Positions 30,151 through 39,930 are shown, counted from the stretch's first letter. The stretch: DNA of 64,000 nt from Marinobacter alexandrii (GCF_005871205.1 NZ_SWKM01000011.1:1116001-1180000), one strand, 5' to 3'. The notes: generated from the letters alone by a model not told the origin. Numbers and translations: made by a program.

Positions 30151-30198
30151 TCAATTGTTGCTGGGTACAACAACGCTTTCGTCGAAATCAAATTCCAT
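30151..30198 (-). CDS. Possible 15-residue microprotein or leader peptide
   Basis: The frame encodes MEFDFDESVVVPSNN, ATG to TGA. GAGGAC lies 6 bases before the ATG, better than most ribosome binding sites in this window. Small inverted repeats stand on both sides: a C/G stem about 26 bases upstream of the ATG and an 8-bp hairpin just after the stop. The peptide is acidic and has no known motif. It lies upstream of the EAL gene on the same strand. It may be a leader peptide, a free microprotein, or chance. I do not recognise it. Confidence 0.35.
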   Translation of the reverse strand: MEFDFDESVVVPSNN

Positions 30199-30404
30199 GT
30201 CTATGTCCTCTCGATCTATGAGCCCCCGTGACGGGGATAACTAATATGGACTTAGTCTAACGTAGGTGACTTTTTGAGCAATCCGTAAAACCCGTATACG
30301 ACCAAAGGCATAGATGTAGGCAAATGGTCAGAATTTCTGATGGTGGTTAGCAAAACATTTCGATAGTTTTCATCGAGTACCGTTTCTAGAATGCGTTAGG
30401 GTTG

Positions 30405-30426
30405 CTTAAACAGGGCTTAAACAGGG
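30405..30426 (+). repeat. Tandem 11-base repeat at the cytochrome b561 start
   Basis: CTTAAACAGGG occurs twice without a gap, at 30405-30415 and 30416-30426, immediately before an ATG at 30427. Each copy carries an AGGG that could serve as a ribosome binding site. Confidence 0.85.
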
Positions 30427-30444
30427 ATGGAGATCGGGCAAAAG

Positions 30445-30990
30445 ATGCAAATCAGAAATTCATCTGAGCGTTACGGGCTGGTCGCCGTGAGCATCCACTG
30501 GCTGGTGGCGGTTGTCGTGTTCGGCTTATTCGCTCTTGGGTATTGGATGGTGGACCTGACCTACTACCACGATTGGTACAAGCAGGCGCCTGACATCCAC
30601 CGCAGCGTGGGCATTCTATTATTTGGTCTGATGATTCTTCGCGTGATCTGGCGCCTGGCCAATGTTGGCCCCAAGCCTCTGGCCAGCCATAGGCGCTGGG
30701 AAGTCGCCAGTGCCCATGCGGCTCACAGCCTGCTGTATCTGCTGTTGTTCGTGGCGATGGTCAGCGGTTACCTGATCTCCACCGCCGACGGCTCTGCCAT
30801 CGATGTGTTCGGTTGGTTTGAAGTGCCGTCCGTTACCGGCCAGATCAAAGGCCTGGAAGACACGGCTGGCACTGTGCACTACTGGTCGACCTGGGCAATC
30901 TTGGGTTTGGCCGCGGTGCACGCGGCTGGCGCCCTGAAACACCATGTGATTGATCGTGATAACACACTTCGGCGTATGCTTGGCCAATAG
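30445..30990 (+). CDS. Cytochrome b561 family protein
   Basis: A 181-residue four-helix di-haem membrane protein. Histidines stand in the expected helices: SIHWLVAVVVFG, DIHRSVGILLFG, AHAAHSLLYLLLFVAM and GLAAVHAAGALKHHVID. It passes electrons between quinol and a periplasmic or membrane acceptor. It is followed after 64 bp by a YceI gene, a common pairing. I use ATG 30445 (MQIRNSSERYG), which matches the usual short N-terminus. ATG 30427 in the same frame, just after a tandem repeat, is possible and would add six residues. The exact partner is unknown. Confidence 0.87.
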   Translation: MQIRNSSERYGLVAVSIHWLVAVVVFGLFALGYWMVDLTYYHDWYKQAPDIHRSVGILLFGLMILRVIWRLANVGPKPLASHRRWEVASAHAAHSLLYLLLFVAMVSGYLISTADGSAIDVFGWFEVPSVTGQIKGLEDTAGTVHYWSTWAILGLAAVHAAGALKHHVIDRDNTLRRMLGQ

Positions 30991-31054
30991 CCAAACTCGC
31001 CGACTATAGGCTTCTTAGCCCATTTCGGGCATGTTTCATGAAAAGGAGAAAACG

Positions 31055-31636
31055 ATGAAGAAGGTACTTCTCGCGTCTGCAGTTTCCATGGCTATCGCGG
31101 GCGCCGTACAGGCCGATGGCCATAGTGCTACGTTCGACTTCGACGACAAGGGTGCTCACCAGTTCGTCACCTTCAAGATTTCTCACCTGGGTTTCAGCTG
31201 GTTGTACGGTCGCTTCAACGAGTTTGACGGTCAGTTTGTCTACGATGCTGAAAACCCGGCCAATAGCTCCGTGAATGTGACCATCGATACGTCCAGCGTC
31301 GATTCGAACAATGCCGAGCGCGACAAGCACCTGCGCAGTGAGGATTTCCTGTACGTAGACGAATATCCGCAGGCTAGCTTCAAGAGCAAGCGGGTGGTGG
31401 TCGATGGCGAAGGTGAGGCCGATATTATCGGTGATCTGACTTTGCGTGGCGTTACCAAAGAGGTGACTCTGGACGCCGAGCTGATCGGTCATGGCGAAGA
31501 CCCGTGGGGCGGCTATCGCATGGGATTCGAGGCTGAAACAGAGCTGCGTCTGAAAGACTTCGGCATCCCGATGGAACTCGGCGAGGCCTCAGAGACAGTT
31601 GAAATCATTATCTCCGTGGAAGGTATTCGTCAGTAA
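31055..31636 (+). CDS. YceI-family periplasmic lipid/isoprenoid-binding protein
   Basis: A 193-residue exported protein with signal peptide MKKVLLASAVSMAIAGAVQA. The mature beta-barrel has the family patterns FKISHLGFSWLYGRFNEFDG, RDKHLRSEDFLYVDEYPQASF and GDLTLRGVTKEVTLDAE. YceI proteins are lipocalin-like and bind long isoprenoid or fatty chains, in some cases polyprenyl quinones. The ATG at 31055 has AAAAGGAG 7 bases upstream. It follows the cytochrome b561 gene and ends at a strong hairpin terminator, so the two probably form one transcription unit. Confidence 0.9.
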   Translation: MKKVLLASAVSMAIAGAVQADGHSATFDFDDKGAHQFVTFKISHLGFSWLYGRFNEFDGQFVYDAENPANSSVNVTIDTSSVDSNNAERDKHLRSEDFLYVDEYPQASFKSKRVVVDGEGEADIIGDLTLRGVTKEVTLDAELIGHGEDPWGGYRMGFEAETELRLKDFGIPMELGEASETVEIIISVEGIRQ

Positions 31637-31678
31637 GATCTGCAGAATTGACGGGTGCCGGAAGGGTGCCTGAGGACA

Positions 31679-31720
31679 ATAGCCAGGGTTCCCCACAACT
31701 GTGGAACCCTGGCTATCTTT
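31679..31720 (+). terminator. Rho-independent terminator after the YceI gene
   Basis: A 14-bp stem: 31679-31692 pairs with 31703-31716 around a 10-base loop. CTTT follows. The stem is strong, but the T tract is short. Confidence 0.75.
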
Positions 31721-31797
31721 AAGCAGGCAATCCCCGCCTGACTCGATTTACGATACCCGCCTTTGGTGCCCTCAATGGGCCTTTCTCATCAGGCTCG

Positions 31798-32031
31798 TCA
31801 CGCCTTGGAATGGCCAGACGCTTGGTCTGATCGACACAGATGCAGTTGTCGCCAGAATTGACCAGCAAAGATAACCAGCCAGATCAGCACACCCGCCCAG
31901 AGATATGGCTCGGGAATCTGGAAGGTTCCGCTGATTGTAAACTCCACCAGGAGCATCAGGGCAACTGCCAGTAGCGCATTCACCATGGCCGTGACCATAG
32001 CTTGCCCGCAGGCTTTCAGGTTGGGTTTCAT
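31798..32031 (-). CDS. Small two-helix membrane protein, unknown function
   Basis: A 77-residue protein of low complexity. Two hydrophobic segments are visible, at about AMVTAMVNALLAVALMLLVE and YLWAGVLIWLVIFAGQFW, with a short polar stretch between and a basic C-terminal tail containing His and Cys. GGAAC lies a few bases before the ATG at 32031. It stands alone between the YceI gene and divergent parC. I do not recognise a family. Coding potential is moderate because the frame is short, but the two clean helices and the ribosome binding site support it. Confidence 0.6.
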   Translation of the reverse strand: MKPNLKACGQAMVTAMVNALLAVALMLLVEFTISGTFQIPEPYLWAGVLIWLVIFAGQFWRQLHLCRSDQASGHSKA

Positions 32032-32257
32032 AGTGTTCCGCTTGTGAAGAAAGTGAAACGGTCTTCTATCCGATGGTTGCGAGCATACGGTTCGGATTAC
32101 AGAGTCTCCATGCGGGAATTCCGCTATTGGAAGTTGGAGTATCTGAGCGCGCGTCCATATAATGTGCCCTCGCGTCGCGGCCCGTGATTATTTCGCGTGC
32201 AACGGGTAGCATCATCGGCGTCATTCACTTCAGGTAATATAGGCAGAAGAGGCATCC

Positions 32258-34552
32258 ATGCCAGAGTTCCAGACTACGGATGAAGGCTTTGAGCGGGTTT
32301 CACTCAGGGACTACACGGAAAAGGCCTATCTCGACTACTCCATGTACGTCATCCTTGACCGGGCCCTGCCCAACGTGGGCGACGGCCTCAAGCCGGTTCA
32401 GCGGCGCATCGTATACGCGATGTCAGAACTGGGGCTGAAATCCACCTCCAAGTACAAGAAATCCGCCCGTACTGTCGGTGATGTGCTCGGTAAGTTCCAT
32501 CCTCACGGTGACAGCGCCTGTTACGAAGCGATGGTGCTGATGGCGCAGCCGTTCTCCTATCGTTACCCGCTGGTGGATGGTCAGGGTAACTGGGGTTCGC
32601 CAGACGATCCCAAGTCGTTTGCCGCCATGCGTTACACCGAATCCCGGCTGGCGCCGTTCGCCGAAGTATTGCTGGGTGAGCTGGGCCAGGGCACCGTTGA
32701 CTGGGTGCCCAACTTCGACGGCACCATGGACGAGCCTTCGGTATTGCCGGCACGTTTGCCCCATGTGTTGCTGAATGGCACCACCGGTATCGCCGTGGGC
32801 ATGGCAACCGACATTCCGCCCCACAACGTGCGTGAGGTGAGTGCCGCCTGTATTCGGCTTCTGGATAGCCCGGAGGCCACTGTTGATGAGCTCTGTGAGC
32901 ACATCAAGGGCCCGGATTTCCCCACCTACGCCGAGATCATCACGCCGCGCAAGGACATCCGCCAGATGTATGAGACCGGCCGTGGGTCGCTGCGCATGCG
33001 GGCACGGTGGATTCGCGAAAACGGCGAAATTGTTATTACCGACCTGCCTCACCAGGTTTCGGGTGCCCGCGTTCTGGAGCAGATTGCCCATCAAATGCAG
33101 GCCAAGAAGCTGCCGATGGTCGCTGACCTGCGGGACGAGTCAGACCATGAGAACCCGACTCGACTGGTGATTGTGCCTCGCTCCAACCGGGTTGATCTCG
33201 ACGGTTTGATGGCGCACATGTTCGCCAGTACCGATCTGGAGAAAACCTATCGGGTTAACATCAACGTCATCGGCAATGACGGGCGTCCCGGCGTCAAGGG
33301 TTTGCACACAATCCTGACCGAGTGGCTGGCTTTCCGCCGGACCACCGTGACTCGCCGACTGCAGCACCGTCTGGACAAGGTGTTGGCCCGGCTGCACCTG
33401 CTCGAAGGTTTGTTGATCGCCTATCTGAACATCGATGAGGTGATCGAAATTATCCGTACCGAGGACAAGCCCAAGCCGGTGTTGATGGAGCGGTTCGGGT
33501 TGTCCGCGGACCAGGCTGAAGCCATTCTCGAGCTAAAACTGCGCCACCTGGCCAAGCTTGAGGAAATGAAAATCCGGGGCGAGCAGGATGAGCTGGCCGC
33601 TGAACGTGATGAGCTGCAAACCATCCTCGGCTCCGAAGACCGCCTGCGTGAACTGATCAAGGCCGAACTGCAGGCCGATGCAGAAGCCTACGGCGATGAC
33701 CGTCGCTCACCGATCGTGGAGCGTGAGGAAGCCCGTGCCTTCAGCGAAATCGATCTGGTGTCCAGCGATCCGGTTACCGTGGTGCTGTCCGAGAAAGGCT
33801 GGGTGCGAGCGGCGAAAGGCCACGATATTGAGCCTGAGGGCCTGAGCTATAAAGCGGGTGACAGCTTTGCCCTGGCGGCAAGGGGTCGTAACAATCAGCC
33901 GGCAATCTTCCTGGATTCCACCGGCCGTGCCTACTCATTGATGGCGCACAGCTTTCCGTCTGCGCGAGGGCAGGGCGAGCCGCTGACTGGCCGGATCAAT
34001 CCGCCGTCCGGGGCTAGCTTTTCTGGCCTGTTGATGGGTGATCCTGCTCGCAAGGCTCTTCTGGTTACCGACGGTGGCTATGGCTTTGTTACCTCGCTGA
34101 ACGACATGATCAGCAAGAACCGTAATGGCAAGGCGGTGGTTAGCGTGCCCAAGGGCGCCCGGATTATGCCGCCGGTCACCATTCCGGCAACGGAAAAGAC
34201 TCTGTACCTAGGTGCGGTCTCCAATGAGGGTCGGATGTTGGTTTTCCCCCTGAGCGAATTGCCAGAGCTGGCTAAGGGTAAGGGCAATAAGATCATCAGC
34301 ATTCCCTCGGCCCGGGTGCAGAACCGGGAAGAGTATGTGGTCGCCGTGGCCGTGTTTGCCGAAGACGACCAATTGGAGGTTCGGGCCGGCAAGCGCAAGA
34401 TGGGCCTGCACTTCAGCGACCTTGAGCATTACCTGGGCGAGCGTGGCCGGCGAGGGCACAAGCTGCCCCGGGGCCTGCAGCGCGTTGATGGCATTGATGT
34501 GATTCCTTCTGCCGCACGGGCACAGGAAGAGGAGAGCACGGAGAGTGAGTGA
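32258..34552 (+). CDS. parC: DNA topoisomerase IV subunit A
   Basis: A 764-residue type IIA topoisomerase subunit. The breakage domain has [23 protein letters not shown] and the quinolone-region helix [15 protein letters not shown], with the usual sensitive residues Ser and Glu present. The active tyrosine is in [10 protein letters not shown]. The C-terminal beta-pinwheel is present but shorter than in GyrA, and the GyrA box is missing, both of which fit ParC. It acts with ParE in chromosome decatenation. Its last bases overlap the GTG start of serB by 8 bp. The N-terminus, [19 protein letters not shown], fits the family. Confidence 0.95.
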   Translation: MPEFQTTDEGFERVSLRDYTEKAYLDYSMYVILDRALPNVGDGLKPVQRRIVYAMSELGLKSTSKYKKSARTVGDVLGKFHPHGDSACYEAMVLMAQPFSYRYPLVDGQGNWGSPDDPKSFAAMRYTESRLAPFAEVLLGELGQGTVDWVPNFDGTMDEPSVLPARLPHVLLNGTTGIAVGMATDIPPHNVREVSAACIRLLDSPEATVDELCEHIKGPDFPTYAEIITPRKDIRQMYETGRGSLRMRARWIRENGEIVITDLPHQVSGARVLEQIAHQMQAKKLPMVADLRDESDHENPTRLVIVPRSNRVDLDGLMAHMFASTDLEKTYRVNINVIGNDGRPGVKGLHTILTEWLAFRRTTVTRRLQHRLDKVLARLHLLEGLLIAYLNIDEVIEIIRTEDKPKPVLMERFGLSADQAEAILELKLRHLAKLEEMKIRGEQDELAAERDELQTILGSEDRLRELIKAELQADAEAYGDDRRSPIVEREEARAFSEIDLVSSDPVTVVLSEKGWVRAAKGHDIEPEGLSYKAGDSFALAARGRNNQPAIFLDSTGRAYSLMAHSFPSARGQGEPLTGRINPPSGASFSGLLMGDPARKALLVTDGGYGFVTSLNDMISKNRNGKAVVSVPKGARIMPPVTIPATEKTLYLGAVSNEGRMLVFPLSELPELAKGKGNKIISIPSARVQNREEYVVAVAVFAEDDQLEVRAGKRKMGLHFSDLEHYLGERGRRGHKLPRGLQRVDGIDVIPSAARAQEEESTESE

Positions 34553-35777
34553 GCTGGTACTGATTAATGTTTCGGGTCGGGACAAGCCCGGCCTGACCTC
34601 GGAAATTACCGGGATCATGGGCCAGTACGATGTCCGGATTCTCGACATTGGCCAGGCGGTGATTCATGACCACCTGACCTGGGGCATCCTGATTGAGATA
34701 CCGGACGCCTCCAAGTCGTCGCCGGTGATTCGCGATCTGCTGTTCCGGCTGCATGCCCTGGACCTGCAGGTGCGGTTTGCACCGATTACGGTGGAGGATT
34801 ACCAGAGCTGGGCGGAAGGTCGCAATCGGGCCTGCTACATCGTCACCCTGCTGGCCAGAGACATCCAGGCCGAACAGATCGCCCGGGTTTCCGCCATCAC
34901 GGCCCGCCATGGTCTCAACATCGATAACATTTCCCGCCTGTCGGCCCGGCCCTCGCTGAAGACCGCTGAGAACCGCATTGCCTGCGTGGAGTTTTCAGTA
35001 CGGGGAACACCCTCAGACTTGGAAGCTTTGCGGGCCGACTTCCTCCACATTGCCGGCGAAATGAACGTCGATATCGCCTTCCAGGAAGACTCAATTTTCC
35101 GCCGGAATCGCCGTTTGGTGGTGTTCGATATGGATTCCACTCTGATTGAAGCCGAAGTGATTGATGAGCTGGCCCGGGAGGCCGGAGTGGGTGACCAGGT
35201 AGCTGAGATCACCGAGCGGGCGATGCAGGGCGAGTTGGACTTTAGTCAGAGCTTTGCGGAGCGCCTGGCGCTGTTGAAGGGGCTTGATGAGTCTGTGCTC
35301 GAGGGTATTGCTGCTCGCCTGCGCATGACCGAAGGAGCAGAGCACCTGATCCGCAGCCTGAAGGCCCTGGGCTATCGAACCGCGATCCTGTCCGGCGGGT
35401 TTACCTACTTTGCCCGCCATCTTCAGGCCAAGCTGGGTATCGATTACGTGTATGCCAACGAGCTGGAGATTGTTGACGGCAAGGTCACCGGTCGGGTCTC
35501 CGGTCAAGTGGTGGACGGCAAGCGTAAGGCCGAGCTGTTGCTGGAAATTGCGGAGAAAGAGCATATTGCCCGTGAACAGGTAATTGCCGTGGGGGATGGC
35601 GCCAACGACTTGCCTATGCTGAGTCAGGCTGGTCTGGGTGTGGCGTTCCGTGCCAAGCCGCTGGTCAAGGAGTCGGCTCGACACTCGATCTCGACGCTGG
35701 GTTTGGATGCTATTCTCTACCTGATTGGTTTCCGTGAAAGCGAGACCAATCAAGGGTTGGAGCGAGCCGGTTTCTGA
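34545..35777 (+). CDS. serB: Phosphoserine phosphatase SerB
   Basis: A 410-residue two-part enzyme. About 170 N-terminal residues form two ACT-like domains (start [15 protein letters not shown]). The HAD domain follows, with [14 protein letters not shown] (Asp195 nucleophile, Asp197), [11 protein letters not shown] and [10 protein letters not shown]. It removes phosphate in the last step of serine synthesis. The start codon is GTG at 34545, inside the end of parC; GAGGAG about 10 bases upstream serves as ribosome binding site. The long form with ACT domains is that of pseudomonads. It ends at a strong bidirectional terminator. Confidence 0.93.
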   Translation: MSELVLINVSGRDKPGLTSEITGIMGQYDVRILDIGQAVIHDHLTWGILIEIPDASKSSPVIRDLLFRLHALDLQVRFAPITVEDYQSWAEGRNRACYIVTLLARDIQAEQIARVSAITARHGLNIDNISRLSARPSLKTAENRIACVEFSVRGTPSDLEALRADFLHIAGEMNVDIAFQEDSIFRRNRRLVVFDMDSTLIEAEVIDELAREAGVGDQVAEITERAMQGELDFSQSFAERLALLKGLDESVLEGIAARLRMTEGAEHLIRSLKALGYRTAILSGGFTYFARHLQAKLGIDYVYANELEIVDGKVTGRVSGQVVDGKRKAELLLEIAEKEHIAREQVIAVGDGANDLPMLSQAGLGVAFRAKPLVKESARHSISTLGLDAILYLIGFRESETNQGLERAGF

Positions 35778-35801
35778 TCGGCTTCAGTGCTTTGTCAAAA
35801 C

Positions 35802-35831
35802 AAAACGGCGCCCAATGGGCGCCGTTTTTTT
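35802..35831. terminator. Bidirectional terminator between serB and fimX
   Basis: AAAACGGCGCCC and GGGCGCCGTTTT flank a three-base AAT loop, followed by more Ts. It serves serB on the plus strand and the FimX-like gene on the minus strand. Confidence 0.92.
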
Positions 35832-35847
35832 GCCACAAGGCTCTGGG

Positions 35848-37932
35848 TCAGTGGTCTCCGAAGTCGTAGTTCATCTCCGGTACAGGCGCTTGCAGGTAGT
35901 AACCCTGAATGTAGTTGACGCCCGCTTGCCAGAGCGTGGCCAGGACGCCGGCATTTTCCACCAGCGGAATGATGGTCAGTTTGCCGCTGTTCTGCAGGGT
36001 TTTGACCATTTCCTTGACCTGTTCCTTGGCGGTGTCGTTCTTCTGGATTTCCTCAGTGAACGATCCGTCGATCTTCACGTAGTCGGTGTCGATGTGCTTC
36101 AAGGTGTTGAATGGGTTGAGCGCACAACCGAACTGGCCAATGGAGACCTTGCAGTGCAGTTCGTGAACGGCTTTGCTGAACTCCTTTGCCTGTTTCATGT
36201 AGTTGTTGGCATCCCCCTCCCGAATCTGGAAGACGAGGGAGTCCCCCGGCAGACGCGCGGCCTTGAGGGCTACGCTGAGCCAGGCCGTGAAGGTCTGGTC
36301 CTGCAGGGTTTCGGCCGTAATGTTCAGGAATAAGCGGGTGTCGTGCCCGTGTGACCGGTGATTGGACAACTGCTTGATGGTCTGCAGGATAACCCAGCGG
36401 TCGATCTTGATCGCGGTGTCAGCAGGGCCCATCGGTGGCAGGAAGTCGTAGGGTGAAACTTCCTCGTCGTCTTTGTCGAGCATCCGGACAAAGGCCTCGT
36501 AGTGCTCTTCGCCTTCACCCCGCAAGTTGATGATGGGCTGGAACAGCAGCTTGAAGCGGTTGTCTTCCAGCGCTTTCAGAATCGCCTCAACCGAGTTGCC
36601 CTCATCCAGGGATTCGTAATCGGTTGGGTTGTAGACCAGAACTCCATTGCCCTGTTCGTGACCTTCCTGCTTGCGCACCTCGGACGATGCCGTGTGTGCC
36701 CGGGCCATCAGCTCCTCGGCTTTCGGGGAATTCTCGGTGATGGCGGCAACACCGATGCTGACGGTGAACTGTACGGTTCGACCGTTAATATCAAACAGGT
36801 GATCCTCGACCGCCTTGCGGACGCGCTCGGCGTGGTCAGCCATGGCCTTTTCGTCACAAGGCTGGCACATGAGGCAGAAGGCGTCATCACTCAGGCGAGC
36901 GAGGATGACGTCTTCATCAACCTGTTGCTTTAGCAGGTTGGCCAGGTCGCTCAGCAGAAGGTCGGCACCAGCAATTCCGACCTGGCCTTTCATGCTCATG
37001 AAGTTGTCGAGTGCAATGTAGGCGAGGGCGCCGGTTTCATTGCGCTTGCCAGCTTTGCCAATGTTTTCGGCCAGGGCATCCATCAAATACTGACGGTTGA
37101 ACAGACCGGTCATGAGATCCTGGCTGCTGATCTGACGCAGCTTTTCTTCCAGCTCGGCGTCGCTGTGTTCAGGCTGCAGCACGATCTGGGTACAGGTTTC
37201 GCCGTCGTAGGTGGCGGCTGATACCGACATGGTTACATTGAACTCGTGATCGTCGCTGCGGCGTGCAGTGCAATTCATGGTCATGCCATCTTTGCCCTTC
37301 TCGACAAAGGATTTCATGAACTCCTTGTATTTGCCCTGGCTTTCCGGAGTGAGAGTGTCGAGCACCGGAATGCAGATCAGGTCATCAATGTCGTCGTAGC
37401 CGAGGAACTCCATGTACGACTGGTTGGCATAGATGTGCATGCCGTCGTTGATATAGGCGATGGCGTCTTTGGAGCTCTCCAGCAGCAGTTGGCAGCGTTG
37501 TTCGGCTTCGCGTAGGTGGGATTCCAGAACGCGCCGCCGGCGGCGCTCTTCCAGCGCGGCGAGTTCGCGATTAACCGCCAGTACCAGTAGATCGGTGTGC
37601 TCGAAAGGAACCGTGTCCTGGGCGCCAGCTTTCAGCACCGCCACGGTGCGCTCACGGCTTTGTTCTTCGGTTAGCAGGATGAACGGGATGTCCTTATCCA
37701 TCCGGCGAATCATCGCCAGAGCGTCGTCGGCACTGAATTCCTGTTCCAGGTCCCGGGCCAGCAGCAGATCCCAGTTGCCGGCTTTCAGGGTTTCTTCAAG
37801 GTCTTCTTCCGAGGTGATGCGGTGCGCGCGGGTGGCCTTGCCAGAATTTCTGAGCAGGCTGACCAGCGACTCGGCATCGTTTTGGTCTGGATCAAGGATC
37901 AGCAGGTGTACAGTCGCGTTCTTTTTCTGCAT
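35848..37932 (-). CDS. fimX: FimX-like REC-PAS-GGDEF-EAL protein with degenerate catalytic sites
   Basis: A 694-residue protein close to the length I recall for P. aeruginosa FimX. Order: a REC-like domain (about 6-125) with a poor phosphorylation site, PAS (143-255), GGDEF (265-435) and EAL (450-690). The GGDEF signature reads LSDDAF (347-352). The EAL reads EAF (479-481), and the usual catalytic Asp pair is replaced by SIGQFG (597-602). Both enzyme activities are therefore probably lost. FimX binds c-di-GMP through its EAL domain and controls type IV pili at the pole. Position between serB and a PilZ gene matches Pseudomonas. The ATG at 37932 has only a weak ribosome binding site. Confidence 0.83.
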   Translation of the reverse strand: MQKKNATVHLLILDPDQNDAESLVSLLRNSGKATRAHRITSEEDLEETLKAGNWDLLLARDLEQEFSADDALAMIRRMDKDIPFILLTEEQSRERTVAVLKAGAQDTVPFEHTDLLVLAVNRELAALEERRRRRVLESHLREAEQRCQLLLESSKDAIAYINDGMHIYANQSYMEFLGYDDIDDLICIPVLDTLTPESQGKYKEFMKSFVEKGKDGMTMNCTARRSDDHEFNVTMSVSAATYDGETCTQIVLQPEHSDAELEEKLRQISSQDLMTGLFNRQYLMDALAENIGKAGKRNETGALAYIALDNFMSMKGQVGIAGADLLLSDLANLLKQQVDEDVILARLSDDAFCLMCQPCDEKAMADHAERVRKAVEDHLFDINGRTVQFTVSIGVAAITENSPKAEELMARAHTASSEVRKQEGHEQGNGVLVYNPTDYESLDEGNSVEAILKALEDNRFKLLFQPIINLRGEGEEHYEAFVRMLDKDDEEVSPYDFLPPMGPADTAIKIDRWVILQTIKQLSNHRSHGHDTRLFLNITAETLQDQTFTAWLSVALKAARLPGDSLVFQIREGDANNYMKQAKEFSKAVHELHCKVSIGQFGCALNPFNTLKHIDTDYVKIDGSFTEEIQKNDTAKEQVKEMVKTLQNSGKLTIIPLVENAGVLATLWQAGVNYIQGYYLQAPVPEMNYDFGDH

Positions 37933-38091
37933 TCGTAAGGCGTCTCGTGGTGCGCGTTGGGATAGGCCGGTCCAGATCTTCCATCGGGCGCGGGGGCAAC
38001 CGTTGTCTTGCTTTTGGCATGGTTTGCCTGCGCCTGCTGGCCGGGCTGTCACTAAGCTGAATGATGCAGCGGATAGTCGTCAATAACAACC

Positions 38092-38142
38092 CTGTGGCCG
38101 ATGGGATCCCGCTGTTGATCGCGTCTACAGCGATGGCCACAG
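38092..38142 (-). repeat. Nested inverted repeat at the PilZ gene stop
   Basis: CTGTGGCC at 38092-38099 pairs with GGCCACAG at 38135-38142, and GCTGT/ACAGC pair inside. The stop codon of the PilZ gene (38125-38127) lies between the arms. There is no T run, so it is not a standard terminator. Confidence 0.5.
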
Positions 38143-39930
38143 TGAATCGAATTCATCCTCACTCGCACCGGAGGGAGTGTCCGGGGCGCAGGCCGAAGGC
38201 ACAGAGACATTGTGAAGTTTCAATTCAAACTGGCTGATGCTTCCCGTCGAAGACACTTTATTGGACAGGTGCCCCTGGTCTTCCCGGCCGTCATGCAGCA
38301 GCGAGATGCGGCTGCCTGATTGGAACGGCAGTCTAGGGGTAATCAAAGTCGCTGACTGATTGACCACGCTGATTTCAGGTAGCAGTAAGCCCCGCAGGTA
38401 TTCACTGCTGTTGCCGACCTTCTGGATCAGTTTCACGCCGCAGGGTGAGGCGCTGGGCGCCAGCAGTTCGATTCCGATCTGGGTTCCGTGATGCTTGATT
38501 TGCCGAATCCAGCGAACCACCGCGACGCTCCAGGGATGGGAGCTCTGCTCGCGCACGCCCATGATCTCACCCGCTTGCAGTGAGGTGGGGACATTGCTTT
38601 CCCAGGCCACACAGTAGCCGCCTGGGCTGGTGTTGATCAGCAGGGCGTGGTGGGAGCTTGGCCGGTTTTTGTCAGCAACCTGGCGGGAAGCGGTGCCATA
38701 GCTGCCACGAAAGGTGATCGGTGCATCCGCGGAGTGCCGGGCATCGTCGCTGGGGGAGACGTCGTGGGCTCCCGCCCAGGCATCATTGCTCTGCTGGGCT
38801 GAGCGGATGAACATGTTCTCCTCACTGCGGTGACCATTCTCATTACCACTGACAAACTCGGTAAAGGTCTTTTCGCCAGCGACAAAATAGTGCGCTGCAG
38901 TGAGGCCAACACACACTTCCAGCATGCCCTGGCTGGCAATGCGGTTGAAGTTGCGCTTGGCCAGAATGCCCAGGGCCTGGCTCAGGTGAGTTAGCAGGGT
39001 GTCGCTGACCTTGGCGGGCACGTGGAGTGCGCTCTCGCCCTTGGTTTTGTTACGGCGGGCATTCAGCGTATCCGAGATCATGGCGGACAGGTCCCTGGTG
39101 TCGAAGTCGAAGCTGTCGTCGCCGGGGTTGTGGTCCAGCAGGCTGCGGTAGATCGGAGGGTTGTCGCCCTCCATGTTGACAACGAACAGGCTGTCTTTGC
39201 CAATGTCGGGGGCGCAGCGGGTGTAATCGCTCCAGGCCTCGAACAGTTCGTAGACTTGCATGAGCTCTGGCTGGCGCAGTTGGTTCGGGCGCGCACTGCC
39301 CAGCAGTAAAATCCGTTTGTAGGCATCCGCTATCGAGCTGGCACGGCGGTGCAGCAGGCTGTGGTCTTCCACTTCGGTGTCTGCGAGCTTGTTTCTGACG
39401 GCAAACCGGTACAGTCGATGGCACTCCAGCCAGCTCCTCGCAGGACTCGGGCAATACAGCTGGTGGGAACGAACAATGGTCGCTGCCAGCTCGGAAATGG
39501 CCCGATGTGTGGCAATAATAATGGGCTTGCGGTTGCGTTCTGCGCCGCCGTTGTCCAGGAACTCCAGGACGCAGAGTTTGTAGCCCGCGGACAGATGCAG
39601 TTGCAACGCCTGGGACAGGTTGGCAATTTTGCGCTGTTTTTCTGGCAGAGCGACGGCCATGCCGAGGTAATGACGGGAAAGTTCATCGCACACGAACTGG
39701 ATTTTCTCCCGGATCAGCTCCAGGAACTGCAGCCGTTGCTGGGGTGGCGTGAACAGGTGGTTGAGCTCGATGATGGCATGGTAAAGCTGACGTGAGACCT
39801 CGCCAATGTTGGCCATTGGCAATTGTTCGATCCAGCCCCTGAATGCTTTGGGCGTGGTGTCGCAAAAAGACAAGCTGGCCGTTTTTTGTTCTGGGACTCG
39901 AAGATCTGGTTTCAGATTGATGCCTTCCAT
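38125..39930 (-). CDS. PilZ-domain protein, possible FimW
   Basis: A 601-residue protein of two parts. The first 400 residues or so are helical and unlike any enzyme I recognise. The C-terminal part holds a PilZ-type segment with LINTSPGGYCVAWES, matching N-x-S-x-x-G, but the RxxxR half of the binding motif is not clear. In P. aeruginosa the gene next to fimX is PA4958, which I recall being reported as the c-di-GMP receptor FimW; the symbol is left blank because this is from memory. It lies upstream of fimX on the same strand with a 192-bp gap. Its role is probably in surface attachment or pilus control. Confidence 0.75.
   Translation of the reverse strand: MEGINLKPDLRVPEQKTASLSFCDTTPKAFRGWIEQLPMANIGEVSRQLYHAIIELNHLFTPPQQRLQFLELIREKIQFVCDELSRHYLGMAVALPEKQRKIANLSQALQLHLSAGYKLCVLEFLDNGGAERNRKPIIIATHRAISELAATIVRSHQLYCPSPARSWLECHRLYRFAVRNKLADTEVEDHSLLHRRASSIADAYKRILLLGSARPNQLRQPELMQVYELFEAWSDYTRCAPDIGKDSLFVVNMEGDNPPIYRSLLDHNPGDDSFDFDTRDLSAMISDTLNARRNKTKGESALHVPAKVSDTLLTHLSQALGILAKRNFNRIASQGMLEVCVGLTAAHYFVAGEKTFTEFVSGNENGHRSEENMFIRSAQQSNDAWAGAHDVSPSDDARHSADAPITFRGSYGTASRQVADKNRPSSHHALLINTSPGGYCVAWESNVPTSLQAGEIMGVREQSSHPWSVAVVRWIRQIKHHGTQIGIELLAPSASPCGVKLIQKVGNSSEYLRGLLLPEISVVNQSATLITPRLPFQSGSRISLLHDGREDQGHLSNKVSSTGSISQFELKLHNVSVPSACAPDTPSGASEDEFDSLWPSL

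Larger units (their letters stand above)
29879..30444. other. 566-bp intergenic region between the EAL and cytochrome b561 genes
   Basis: No full-size gene is supported here. The region holds, from left to right, a T/A-rich tract (30000-30016), a strong hairpin at 30127-30145, a 15-codon open frame on the minus strand (30151-30198) with ribosome binding site GAGGAC, a small C/G stem at 30224-30236, a short palindrome GACTTAGTC at 30249-30257, and a tandem 11-base repeat at 30405-30426. The promoters of both flanking genes should lie here. I could not assign -35/-10 elements with confidence. Confidence 0.5.

Noticed and set aside
29877..30221. A 114-codon plus-strand frame in the region upstream of cytochrome b561.
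   Set aside because: It starts inside the EAL gene on the opposite strand, has no ribosome binding site, and its composition is unlike coding sequence.
38111..38131. A LexA-like site CTGT...ACAG near the PilZ gene end.
   Set aside because: The spacer is 11 bases, whereas the SOS box needs 8, and no promoter is nearby.
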